The notes below the pieces were generated by a model that saw only the letters and a program-made list of their open reading frames with translations, searched no databases and had not been told where the DNA came from. Shown one piece after another: positions 16,653 to 25,332 of a stretch of 64,000 nt of DNA. How positions within the stretch are numbered: the stretch's first letter is position 1; every line of letters begins with the position of its first letter. The position numbers were made by a program, and so were the translations under genes. The DNA is from SH-MAG3 sp036374995 (GTDB lineage Bacteria > Gemmatimonadota > Gemmatimonadetes > Longimicrobiales > RSA9), in the NCBI GenBank assembly GCA_036374995.1, contig DASUSS010000033.1, positions 1 to 64,000 of the forward strand. The letters are read 5' to 3'.

Positions 16653-19600
16653 GCTGCCTCCGATCGTTCAGGACGGATCCGACGAGCTGCGCGCAGGCGG
16701 CGCGCAGCTCCGCGTCATCGACTTCCGCCGCAACGCCGCTCGCGCGCGCGACGAGCTCGCGCGCCTGCGCGGCCGCGCCGGTGCGTGCAGCGAGCAGTGC
16801 GGTGCGGTGGAGCATCCAGCCGGCGCCGGCCCGGTCGCCGGCACGCTCGCGCAAAACGCGCGACTCCTCGTAGTGCTCGATGGCCCGGTCCGTCTGTGCG
16901 CGTGCCTCGCACAACTCGCCACAGGCGGTGAGTGCATGCGCCTCGAGCAGCACGCTGCCCGCAGCGCGGTGACTGCCGAGCGCCTCGTCCAGCACGCGGT
17001 CGGCGTCATCGTAACGGCCGAGCTTCAGTAGTGTGACCGCGATGCTGTTGAGGATGAGGCCGACGGCATTCTCATCAGCGAGCGAGCGATAGCCGGCGAG
17101 CGCCCTCTCGTACTCGGACAGCGCGCGCTCGAACTCGCCGTGCTCCCAGGCGAGGATCCCGAGCGAGTTGCGGATGCGCGCCTCGGCCGCCGCGTCCGAG
17201 CGTGCGGCCGCGAGCGCGAGTGCGGCATCGAAGTGGGCGCGGACGGTATCCGGATCGGCGCCGGCCTGGCGCAGCGTGCGGCCGATCGCCTCGTGGGCGG
17301 TCCCCTCCAGCGCGCGCATCCGCGCCTCGGCGGCGGGGTCCTTCAGCTGCGCGAACAGCGCCGCGGCCTCGTGCAGACAGGACAGCGCGTCCTCGTGGCG
17401 ACCGAGACCGACGAGCACCTCGCCCAGCATGCTGAGCGCCTGCGACAGGCCCGGCGAGTAGTTGGCGCGCCGGCCCGCGTCGACCGCCTGGCGGTAGATG
17501 CGGATGCTCTCCTCCACCCGGCCCTGCTGGAGCGCGATGTGCGCGATCGACGTGTAGTGATACGACACCTGGATCGGCAGATGCTTCTGGTGCGTGAGGG
17601 AGACGGAGCGCTGGAGGTGCGTGAGCGCGCCGTCGATGTCGCCCTGCGCACGGCAGACGTTCGCGAGGTTGTGGAGGATGTAGTGCAACTTGATGCCGGA
17701 GGGCAGGTTCGGGTCGCCGCCGGCAGCGCGCTCGCTCAGCGCGAGTGCCTCCTCGAGCACGGCGCGGGCGCGGTCGAGGTCGCCGCACGCCTTGAGCACG
17801 GCGCCCTTGTTCGAGAGGTCGCCGACGATGGCGGCGATGTCGCCGCGCTCGCGGTCGAGCGCGAGCGTGGCCTCGATGGAGCGCAGCGCATCGTCGTGCC
17901 GTCCCTGATGCCACTGCATGAGGCCGAGACTGCGCAACGTGTTGCGCTCACCGACGGGATCCCCGAGCGCGCGCCGTATGCGGAGCGATGCCTCGAGCGC
18001 GCGCTCGGCACGATCCCACTCGTGGAGCAGCGTGCACAGGTCACCCTGACGAAGGAGCACCTCCGCGAGGTGCGCGTCGTCGCCTGAATGCTCGAGCAGC
18101 GCGATGAGCCGGTCGATGAGCAGCTGCTGCCGTCCACGCAGACCGAGCGTCTCGCAGAGCCGCTCCTGCCGCAGCAGGATCTCGATGCGCACTCCGGCGG
18201 CCGGCTCCGGCTCGATGCGGTCCAGCCAGTCCTCGCAGCGCTCGAGCAGGGTGAGCGCCTCGGAGAACTCGCTCAACGCGGTCAGCCGGTCGGCCGCCCT
18301 GGTGCCGTACTCGACGGCCTGCGGCCAGTGTTCAGCGCCACTGTGATGATACGCGAGCTGCTGCCAGTGGTCGCGGAGCCGGCCATCGTAGAGCGTCTCG
18401 ATCGCGGATGCGACGCGGCCGTGCAGCTCGCGCCGCTGATGCTCGAGCAGGCTGCCGTACGCGACCTCCTGCGTGAGCGCGTGCTTGAAGCGGAACACGG
18501 CATCGGGCACGACGCGCACCTGCTGGATCAGGCCGGCGGCCTTTAGGCCCTGGAGCGCGTTCGGCAGGCGGCCGGCGTGCGGCAGCGCGCGCTCGAGCAG
18601 GCTGCGACTGAACTCGCGGCCGACGACCGATGCGAGACGGATCGTGTCGCGCGTCTCGCGCTCCAGACGGTCGAGACGCGTGCGGATCACCGCCTGCACG
18701 GTGTCCGGCAGCTGGAGCGCATCGAGCGGACCGGTGAGCACGACGCCGCGGTCACTCACGCGCAGCGTGCCCTCCTCGAGCAGCGCATGACAGATCTCCT
18801 CGAGGAAGAACGGGTTGCCGCCGGTGCGCGCGTGCAGCACGGCGGCCACGCCGTCCGGGAACTCGTCCACGCCGGCGATCGAGCGCAGCATCGCGGCGGT
18901 CGCATCCGGCCCGAGCGGCTCCAGCGTGAGCGCGGTGTGCTGGAGCTGGCCGCGCCACTCGATCGGCTGACGCGACGTCACGATGCCGAGGAACGCGGAT
19001 TCCGCGGCGATGTCCATGATCTGCTCGAGCACGGCCTGCGATGCATCGTCCGCCCAGTGCCAGTCCTCGAGCAGCAGCAGTACGGGCCGGGCGCGCGCGC
19101 TCAGTGTCAGCAGTGCCGCGATCGCCTCCTGGATCGCGACGCGCAGCTGGTCGCCGTGCAGATGACGCGGGACGGGATGCTCGCGACTCTCGATCGAGAG
19201 CAGGTGCAGATACAGCGGCACGAACTCGTCGAGCTCAGCTGCGATCTCGTGCACGCGCTGCGCGACCGCGGCCGCTGCCGCCTGTGGACTGCTGTCGTCG
19301 TTCAGCGCGAAGCACGTGCGCAGCACCTCGACGAACGGGAGGTACGACGTAGTCGTGCCATGGGACTGGCAGCGTCCCTGGAGCAGCTGCACCCCGGCGC
19401 GCGCGTGACGCTGTCGCAGCTCGTACAGCAGCCGGCTCTTGCCCATGCCCGGCTCGCCCGTGATCGCGACGACGTGGCCGGCACCGCCGACCGCCGCCGC
19501 GAGCTCCTGCTCGAGACGGCCGAGCTCGGCGTCACGGCCGACGTAATGCGTGAGACCGCTGCGCAGTGCGGCATCGAGACGGGAGCGAACGCCCGTGTGA

Positions 19601-21474
19601 CGGATGACGCGGCGCGGTACGATGCCGTTCGGCCGGTCCCTCAGCTCGAGTGCGGGACGCGGCTCGGTGTCGAAGAACGGGCCGACGACACGATGGCACT
19701 CGGGCGGGATCCAGACCTCGTCGGCCGCCGCATGTGCGGCGAGGCGGCGGGCGATGTGCATGGCGGCACCGGTCACGCGGTAGCGGCCGTTCGCGCCCTC
19801 GGTGCGCTGTGCGACCAGCAGCCCGCTCGCCACGCCGGTGTGGAGACGCACGTCCGGGTTGCGGCCGTCCTTCTCCTCGCGCAGCGAGCGCACGCGCTCG
19901 TGCAGCTCCAGTGCGGCACGCACCGCGCGCAGACAGTGATCCTCGTGGCTGTTGGACACGCCGAACAGCAGGATCAGCTCGTCATCGCGGAACTCGTCGA
20001 GCACGCCGCCCTGCCGCGCCGCGATCTCGGCGGCCGCCGCGCGCACCTGCTCGGACAGCCAGGCGAGCCGCTCCGGCACGAGCCTTTCCACCAGCCCCGC
20101 ATAACCCGACAGGTTCGCCACGACCACGGTCGCGGGGCGCCGCTCGCCATCACGCGCCAGCGTGGTCGTCGGACCGGTCGCGTCGGCGTCCGCCGCCGCG
20201 GTCGCATCATCGTGCAGCACACGCGCGCGCTCCGCGCGGAACCGCTCGAGGTCGCGGATCAGGTCGGTCGCCGATGCGTAACGCGCCTCGGGGTCCGCGG
20301 CGAGCATCCGCTCGATGATCCGGCCGATCGACTCCGCGGCGTGCTCGACGGGCAGCGGCGGCACGACCGCGGCCGCGATCGACTGGAGCACGATCGCATC
20401 GGTCCCGCCCCGGAACGGCCGCTCGCCGCTCAGCATCTCGTAAAGCACCACACCGAGTGACCAGAGGTCGGTCCGGTGCGTCACCGCATCCCCGCGCGCA
20501 TGCTCCGGACTCATGTACGCGATGGTGCCATGCGTGTGGCTCGGGCCCGTGACATCGGCCAGCTTCGCAATGCCGAAGTCCACGATCTTCAGCACCCCGT
20601 CGGCAGTGAGGATCAGGTTCGCCGGCTTGATGTCGCGATGCACGATGCCCCGGTCGTGCGCCTTGGCGAGTCCGCGCGCCGCCTGGATCGCCAGATCCAC
20701 CGCTTCGCCGACCGGCAGGCGCCCGCGCGCGATGCGCTGCGCGAGCGTCTCGCCATCGTAATACGGCATCGCAATGAACAGCTGGCCGGCCGGCGTCTCG
20801 CCGACCTCGTGGACCGTGCAGATGTTCGGGTGGTCCAGCGCGGCCGCCGCCTGCGCCTCGATCAGGAACCGCTGCTTCGCATCCGTGCGCAGACCGAGGT
20901 GCGGCGGCAGGAACTTGAGTGCGACGAAGCGGTCGAGCAGCTGGTCGCGCGCGCGGTACACCACACCCATCCCCCCGCCGCCCAGCTTCTCCAGCACGAC
21001 GTAGTGACCGATCGTGCGGCCGGCCACGTCCTCGGAGCGCGGCGGCTCGATCCAGTCGGCGAGCGGCCGATCCAGCGGACCCGCACGCACGTGCGCGGCA
21101 AGCAGCGACTCGAGCTCCGCCCTCAGCGCCGCATCGTGGCGCGTCGCACGCTGCACGAACTCGTTGCGCTGCGCGGTGTCCAGCGCGAGCGCCTGCTCCA
21201 GCAGCTCGGGCACCTGTCGCCAGCGCTCCGGCGATGCCGCGCGCCGCACTCCGTCCGGCGTCAGATCGTACGCCCACGCCAGCACCAGCGCGAGCGGAAA
21301 ACCGAGCAGGATCAGCACCAGCACCAGCGTGACCGCGGACTCCGCAAGCCCCAGCGCCGGCACCACCTCCCCGGCCACCTGCAACGTGATCCAGCCGACC
21401 ACGGCGTAGCCGATCCCCACCCGCACGACGCGCCGGCGACGGAGCTCGCCGAGGAAACGGCCCACCGGCGTCAT
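16627..21474 (-). CDS. Giant Ser/Thr kinase - pseudo-cyclase - AAA ATPase - TPR signalling protein
   Basis: 1615 residues from the ATG at 21474. Two transmembrane helices sit at about 17-40 and 47-67. A eukaryotic-type kinase follows at about 156-420, with LGGGGMGVVYRAR, Lys187 in VALKF, HRDIKPANL (Asp281), DFGIAK and the APE-equivalent MSPEHARG, so it should be active. A class III cyclase-like domain follows at about 460-640, but the first metal Asp is lost (VANLSGYAGL for the usual FxDIxGF), whereas the second is kept (FRDDELILLFG). A STAND/AAA ATPase has Walker A GEPGMGKSRLLYEL and LLLLEDWHWADDAS. The last ~500 residues are TPRs (ALGDPVGERNTLRSLGLM and many more). It is coupled by an ATGA overlap to the ECF sigma gene, so it probably senses and relays a stress signal. 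Confidence 0.9.
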   Translation of the reverse strand: MTPVGRFLGELRRRRVVRVGIGYAVVGWITLQVAGEVVPALGLAESAVTLVLVLILLGFPLALVLAWAYDLTPDGVRRAASPERWRQVPELLEQALALDTAQRNEFVQRATRHDAALRAELESLLAAHVRAGPLDRPLADWIEPPRSEDVAGRTIGHYVVLEKLGGGGMGVVYRARDQLLDRFVALKFLPPHLGLRTDAKQRFLIEAQAAAALDHPNICTVHEVGETPAGQLFIAMPYYDGETLAQRIARGRLPVGEAVDLAIQAARGLAKAHDRGIVHRDIKPANLILTADGVLKIVDFGIAKLADVTGPSHTHGTIAYMSPEHARGDAVTHRTDLWSLGVVLYEMLSGERPFRGGTDAIVLQSIAAAVVPPLPVEHAAESIGRIIERMLAADPEARYASATDLIRDLERFRAERARVLHDDATAAADADATGPTTTLARDGERRPATVVVANLSGYAGLVERLVPERLAWLSEQVRAAAAEIAARQGGVLDEFRDDELILLFGVSNSHEDHCLRAVRAALELHERVRSLREEKDGRNPDVRLHTGVASGLLVAQRTEGANGRYRVTGAAMHIARRLAAHAAADEVWIPPECHRVVGPFFDTEPRPALELRDRPNGIVPRRVIRHTGVRSRLDAALRSGLTHYVGRDAELGRLEQELAAAVGGAGHVVAITGEPGMGKSRLLYELRQRHARAGVQLLQGRCQSHGTTTSYLPFVEVLRTCFALNDDSSPQAAAAAVAQRVHEIAAELDEFVPLYLHLLSIESREHPVPRHLHGDQLRVAIQEAIAALLTLSARARPVLLLLEDWHWADDASQAVLEQIMDIAAESAFLGIVTSRQPIEWRGQLQHTALTLEPLGPDATAAMLRSIAGVDEFPDGVAAVLHARTGGNPFFLEEICHALLEEGTLRVSDRGVVLTGPLDALQLPDTVQAVIRTRLDRLERETRDTIRLASVVGREFSRSLLERALPHAGRLPNALQGLKAAGLIQQVRVVPDAVFRFKHALTQEVAYGSLLEHQRRELHGRVASAIETLYDGRLRDHWQQLAYHHSGAEHWPQAVEYGTRAADRLTALSEFSEALTLLERCEDWLDRIEPEPAAGVRIEILLRQERLCETLGLRGRQQLLIDRLIALLEHSGDDAHLAEVLLRQGDLCTLLHEWDRAERALEASLRIRRALGDPVGERNTLRSLGLMQWHQGRHDDALRSIEATLALDRERGDIAAIVGDLSNKGAVLKACGDLDRARAVLEEALALSERAAGGDPNLPSGIKLHYILHNLANVCRAQGDIDGALTHLQRSVSLTHQKHLPIQVSYHYTSIAHIALQQGRVEESIRIYRQAVDAGRRANYSPGLSQALSMLGEVLVGLGRHEDALSCLHEAAALFAQLKDPAAEARMRALEGTAHEAIGRTLRQAGADPDTVRAHFDAALALAAARSDAAAEARIRNSLGILAWEHGEFERALSEYERALAGYRSLADENAVGLILNSIAVTLLKLGRYDDADRVLDEALGSHRAAGSVLLEAHALTACGELCEARAQTDRAIEHYEESRVLRERAGDRAGAGWMLHRTALLAARTGAAAQARELVARASGVAAEVDDAELRAACAQLVGSVLNDRRQHAPLHHRA

Positions 21475-22037
21475 GCGCTCGCGTCCAGCTCGCGGTTCAG
21501 CCACGCCCGCGCACACGTCCAGTCCCGCTTCACCGTCGCGGGCGCGACGCCCAGCGCGTCCGCCGTCTCGTCGATGCTCATGCCCGCGAAGAAGCGGCAC
21601 TCCACGACGCGCGCCTGCCGCGCATCGATCTCCGCCAGCCGCGTCAGCGCCTGGTCCAGCGCGAGCAGGTCGCCGACCCGCTCGTCGGCGATCACGATGA
21701 CGTCATCGAGCGACAGCTTCGCCCACGTTCCTCCACGTTTCTGTGTACTGCGGGCTTCGGCATAGTTGATCAGGACGCGGCGCATCGCCTGCGCGGCGAC
21801 CGCCATGAAGTGGGCGCGGTTCTGCCACTCGATGCGGTCCAGCCCGGAGAGCTTGAGGTAGGCCTCGTGGACGAGCGCGGTGGGGCCGAGCGTATGATCG
21901 GAGCGCTCGGTCCGCAGCTGGCGGTGCGCGAGGCGGTGCAGCTCCTCGTAGACGAGCGGAAACAGGCCGTCGAGCGCGTCGCGCCCGCCGCCGTTCAGCT
22001 CGCCCAGCATCCTCGTGATCTCGCCTTCGGCCGGCAT
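21471..22037 (-). CDS. ECF sigma factor (TIGR02999/Sigma70-ECF of the X6 type)
   Basis: 188 residues from the ATG at 22037, which has CGGAGG six bases upstream; a GTG at 22079 is the alternative. Region 2 is ALDGLFPLVYEELHRLAHRQL through HEAYLKLSGLDRIEWQNRAHFMAVAAQAMRRVLINYAE, the signature of the ECF group often linked to Ser/Thr kinases in Acidobacteria, Planctomycetes and Gemmatimonadota. Region 4 is LTRLAEIDARQARVVECRFF ... SIDETADALGVAPATVKRDW. It directs RNA polymerase to unknown promoters. There is no anti-sigma gene; the overlapping kinase gene is the obvious candidate regulator, as known for this group. Confidence 0.93.
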   Translation of the reverse strand: MPAEGEITRMLGELNGGGRDALDGLFPLVYEELHRLAHRQLRTERSDHTLGPTALVHEAYLKLSGLDRIEWQNRAHFMAVAAQAMRRVLINYAEARSTQKRGGTWAKLSLDDVIVIADERVGDLLALDQALTRLAEIDARQARVVECRFFAGMSIDETADALGVAPATVKRDWTCARAWLNRELDASA

Positions 22038-22120
22038 GCGCCTCCGCGCCGATTGTGCCCGGAAGGGAGTGGGACTCACAATATAGCAAGCCGGAAACGT
22101 CCGCCGCCCGGCTCAATCTG

Positions 22121-22276
22121 GCGGACCTGGCACCATTCTACGGTTTGACGCTGTCCGGCCATGGGTTATCCACAAGATCATGCCGCCTGGGGTCAGCGGC
22201 CTGAGCCGGATGGGCCGAAACCGGGCGCCGGGAACGGTGGGCCGACCGCCAAACCGTAAAGTGAAGCCGGGTCCGC
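22121..22276. repeat. Palindromic element, diverged third member of the GGCACCA family
   Basis: The left arm GCGGACCTGGCACCATTC... (22121-22147) pairs with ...AAGCCGGGTCCGC (22250-22276): 19-20 of 26 arm positions complement exactly, and most of the rest are transition differences. The arm end GCGGACCTGGCACCA is identical to that of the element at 53741-53863. Total length is 156 bp. It fills most of the gap between the sigma-factor leader and the acyl-CoA dehydrogenase gene and contains a consensus DnaA box (22166-22174). Confidence 0.6.
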
Positions 22277-22355
22277 TGAGCCGGTCCGTGGGGGAATCCG
22301 GCTTCTCTCCTACAGGGACCGGCCCGAATGACCGCAACGATCGGAGGAGCTCGCC

Positions 22356-23558
22356 ATGGCGACCACGCTGGAACAGCCGACCCGTACCGTGCCGCGGCCC
22401 GTGCTGACGCAGGACATGCTGGAGCGGTTCCAGCAGCGCGCGCCCGGGTACGACCGCGACAACCGATTCTTCTACGAGGACTTCGAGGAGCTGCGGGATG
22501 CGGGCTACCTCCTGCTTGCGGTGCCGCGCGAGCTGGGCGGCCGGGGCCTGACGCTCGCGGAGGTCGCGCAGGAGCAGCGGCGGCTGGGGTATTACGCCGC
22601 GCCGACCGCGCTCGCGATCAACATGCATCTGTACTGGACGGGCCTGGTCGCCGACCTGTGGCGCGCGGGTGACCGCTCGCTCGAGTGGCTGCTGCGGGAG
22701 GCGGCGAACGGCGCCGTGTTCGCGGCGGGCCACGCGGAGAGCGGCAACGACGTGCCGGTGCTCCTGTCGACGACGCGCGCGGAGCGGGTCGAGGGCGGGT
22801 ACCGGTTCACGGGCCGGAAGTCGTTCGGCAGCCTGACGCCCGTGTGGACGTACCTCGGCATCCACGGCATGGACATGAGCGATCCTGCGGCGCCGAAGGT
22901 CGTGCACGCGTTCCTGCCGCGCGATACGCCCGGCTACACGATCAAGGAGACGTGGGACACGCTCGGCATGCGGGCGACGCGGAGCGATGACACGATCCTG
23001 GAGGGCACGTTCGTGCCCGACCGCTACATCGCGCGCGTGGTCCCGGCCGGCGCCGCCGGTCTCGATGCGTTCGTGCTCGGCGTCTTCGCCTGGGCGCTGC
23101 TCGGCTTCGGCAACATCTACTACGGCCTGGCGCGGTGCGCGCTCGACCGTGCGGTCGAGGCGGTGAAGAGCCGCAAGGCGATCGCGCTCTCGCGGCCGCT
23201 CTCGTATCACGCGGAGGTGCAGCACGCGGTCGGCGAGATGGTGCTCGCGCTCGAGTCCGTCGGCCCGCACCTGGACCGCGTCGCGCAGGACTGGTCCGAT
23301 GGTGTCGATCATGGCGTCGGCTGGGTCATCCGCATCATCGGCGCGAAGTACCACGCGGTCGAGACTGCATGGCGCGTGGTCGACCGTGCGCTCGAGACCG
23401 CGGGCGGTTTCGGCATCTTCCGGCACGCGCCGTTCGAGCAGCTGTTCCGTGACGCGCGGCTCGGACGGATCCATCCGGCGAACAGCATGCTGTCGCATGA
23501 GCTGGCGGCGAAGCTGACGCTGGGGATCAGCCCGGACGAGATGCCGCGGTGGGGATGA
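22356..23558 (+). CDS. Acyl-CoA dehydrogenase family flavoprotein
   Basis: 400 residues, ATG at 22356 with GGAGG about ten bases upstream. Family features are present in order: the N-terminal helical domain (DFEELRDAGYLLLAVPRELGG), the flavin-binding beta barrel (AGHAESGNDVPVL ... YRFTGRKSFGSLTPVWTYLG; WDTLGMRATRSDDTILEGTFV) and the C-terminal helical domain with ETAGGFGIFRHAPFEQLFRDARLGRIHPANS. The substrate is not evident; the catalytic Glu of classical medium-chain enzymes is not clearly placed, so it may be a monooxygenase-type member such as DszC-like. It stands alone in direction, with minus-strand genes on both sides. Confidence 0.88.
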   Translation: MATTLEQPTRTVPRPVLTQDMLERFQQRAPGYDRDNRFFYEDFEELRDAGYLLLAVPRELGGRGLTLAEVAQEQRRLGYYAAPTALAINMHLYWTGLVADLWRAGDRSLEWLLREAANGAVFAAGHAESGNDVPVLLSTTRAERVEGGYRFTGRKSFGSLTPVWTYLGIHGMDMSDPAAPKVVHAFLPRDTPGYTIKETWDTLGMRATRSDDTILEGTFVPDRYIARVVPAGAAGLDAFVLGVFAWALLGFGNIYYGLARCALDRAVEAVKSRKAIALSRPLSYHAEVQHAVGEMVLALESVGPHLDRVAQDWSDGVDHGVGWVIRIIGAKYHAVETAWRVVDRALETAGGFGIFRHAPFEQLFRDARLGRIHPANSMLSHELAAKLTLGISPDEMPRWG

Positions 23559-23642
23559 CGGATTCGTGAGGAACGGGGAGCTTGACCGCTGCCGGGAGCG
23601 GGAGCGTGATCGCGGGCGGGTGCAGCAATCGCCCGGTTCCGG

Positions 23643-24713
23643 TCAGCCGAACACAGTCGCGCGGATGCCTTCGTCGGTGCGCCAGTGGTGCACGGCGTAG
23701 ACTCGGATTCGATCCTTCTCGTACACATCCACGCCTGCGGCCGCGGAGAAGTTGCCATCGTAGCGGCCGGGAAGGAACTCGCGGGGCGTCGCGGCGTGCG
23801 CGGCGAGCGGCGCGGCGCCGCCCGTCCAGTCGTCGAGCAGCGTCTGCGGCAGGCGGATCTCGATGAGGTCGGCGAGGTCCTGGCCATCGTACCAGTTCGA
23901 GAGCGATTGCCGCGTGTTGCGGAACGCGATCATCGGCACCATCACACCGCCGCCATCGATGGCGGCGAGCGGTTCGGGCGCGAAGAAGTGGATCGCCTGA
24001 TAGGCGGGCCGGCGCGCGGCGATGCCGTCGAGGTCGATGCGTACGCCGTGCGGCCTGCTGGTGCGCCGCTCCGGCACGTAGCCGTCGGCGATATCGCCGC
24101 CGAGTGAGAGGTACAGGTCGAGCGAGTGCTGGAACGCGACACCCACGAGCAGTCGGTCGTCGCCCAGCCGCGCGAGCGCGACTGCGCTCGCCTTCTTCTC
24201 CCGCCTCACGATCGTGCTGGCGCCGCCGATGCTCGTCGGATCGGCCGGGTTCTCGATGCAGAGGAACCGTACGGCCGAGTGCTTGCCGCCCTCGAGCGGC
24301 ACGCCCAGCAGATCGCCCAGACGCTGAATGCCGCCGGGGTGCGGCGACTTCCCGCCGAGCGAGATGATGCGGACGAGACGACCCGAGACGGGCACATCGA
24401 CCGCATCCGTACGGAGCTCGGCCACGAACAGGTGCGCCGCCGGCTCGTTCCAGTCGCCGCCCGTGATGAACAGGTGGTCGCCCTTCCGCTGCACGCCCTG
24501 GAAATGATTGTCGGCGCGGTTCCAGCCGGGAATGTCCTTCTCGTGATAGCGCCACCGCCGCTTGCCGACGAAGTACTGCCCGGCGGTGTCGATGATGAAC
24601 GAGCGGCCGGACTGCGGCAGTGCGGCGAACGCGGGTGCCGCGGCGCAGGCCGGGGCGGTCAGATCGATCGAGCCGGTGGCGCGCCCGAGCACGTCCTCGC
24701 GGTATTCGTCCAT
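23643..24713 (-). CDS. Predicted beta-propeller-like protein of unknown function
   Basis: 356 residues from the ATG at 24713, one base after the stop of the gene upstream; no signal peptide. Repeating strand motifs such as GDHLFITGGDWNEPAAHLFVAEL, RLVRIISLGG, DRLLVGVAFQHSLDLYLSLGG and IRVYAVHHWRTD suggest a propeller reading 'display/record' values. No named family is recognised. It is the third gene of a tightly coupled operon (metallophosphoesterase, exported protein, this one), with one- to four-base junctions, so the three probably function together. Confidence 0.7.
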   Translation of the reverse strand: MDEYREDVLGRATGSIDLTAPACAAAPAFAALPQSGRSFIIDTAGQYFVGKRRWRYHEKDIPGWNRADNHFQGVQRKGDHLFITGGDWNEPAAHLFVAELRTDAVDVPVSGRLVRIISLGGKSPHPGGIQRLGDLLGVPLEGGKHSAVRFLCIENPADPTSIGGASTIVRREKKASAVALARLGDDRLLVGVAFQHSLDLYLSLGGDIADGYVPERRTSRPHGVRIDLDGIAARRPAYQAIHFFAPEPLAAIDGGGVMVPMIAFRNTRQSLSNWYDGQDLADLIEIRLPQTLLDDWTGGAAPLAAHAATPREFLPGRYDGNFSAAAGVDVYEKDRIRVYAVHHWRTDEGIRATVFG

Positions 24714-24714
24714 G

Positions 24715-25332
24715 TCAGCCGGTGCTGTAGTGAATGCCGATCTCGAACGCCGGCTTCTCATCGGTGCCGAAGCGGCCGTGCAGCTGGAACCCGGCGCGCT
24801 CGAGGTATTCGTGCAGCGTCATGCGCAGACCGGCACCGGCTCCGCCCCGCAACGACGCATCCTCGCCCAGGTCATGGCCGATCACATCGACATCGACCCA
24901 CATCTGTCCCGACAGGAAGAACGGACTGAGCCGCGTGACGAGGCCGGCGGCGGCACGCGCGTCGACGATCCCGCCGCGTGACCGCGTGCTGTGCGCGCTC
25001 GCGCCCGCCTGGACCTGCACGCCGAAGCGGTCGAAGCTGTTGCCGGCATCGACGATCGAGTGCATGCCGACGAGGGCGACACCGTGATCGCGCCGGCCGC
25101 CGGTGCCGGAGAGGACGCTCAGCCCGAGACCGGCGCCCCACTTCCCGGCCCACGTGTCCGCTCGCGCGGTGAGCGCCGTGCCAGAGCCACCCGAGCGGTG
25201 CGCGGCATACACGTACGTGTGCCAGTCGTAGGGGATGTTCGGCTTCGGCAGCAGGCCGGCGTCGACGACCTGTGCTCGCAGCGGTGCTGCCGCGGCCAGC
25301 GCGATGAGACACAGCAGTGCGGGGGCGCTCAC
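24715..25332 (-). CDS. Exported outer-membrane-like beta protein
   Basis: 205 residues from a GTG at 25332 that overlaps the metallophosphoesterase stop as GTGA. The signal peptide is SAPALLCLIALAAAAPLRAQ. The mature chain alternates short amphipathic strands (YDWHTYVYAAHRSGG, KWGAGLGLSVLSGTGG, DHGVALVGMHSIVDAG, FFLSGQMWVDVDVIGHDLG, GAGLRMTLHEYLERAGFQLHG) and ends FEIGIHYSTG. This suggests a small beta-barrel. No family is named. It sits between the phosphoesterase and the propeller-like gene in one operon. Confidence 0.7.
   Translation of the reverse strand: MSAPALLCLIALAAAAPLRAQVVDAGLLPKPNIPYDWHTYVYAAHRSGGSGTALTARADTWAGKWGAGLGLSVLSGTGGRRDHGVALVGMHSIVDAGNSFDRFGVQVQAGASAHSTRSRGGIVDARAAAGLVTRLSPFFLSGQMWVDVDVIGHDLGEDASLRGGAGAGLRMTLHEYLERAGFQLHGRFGTDEKPAFEIGIHYSTG

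Noticed and set aside
18577..20460. Long plus-strand frame opposite the kinase gene
   Set aside because: Antisense artefact; the kinase motifs on the minus strand are unambiguous.
22080..22085. TATATT as -10 box of the sigma-factor operon
   Set aside because: No acceptable -35 at 16-18 bp, and an ECF promoter would look different; not enough to report.
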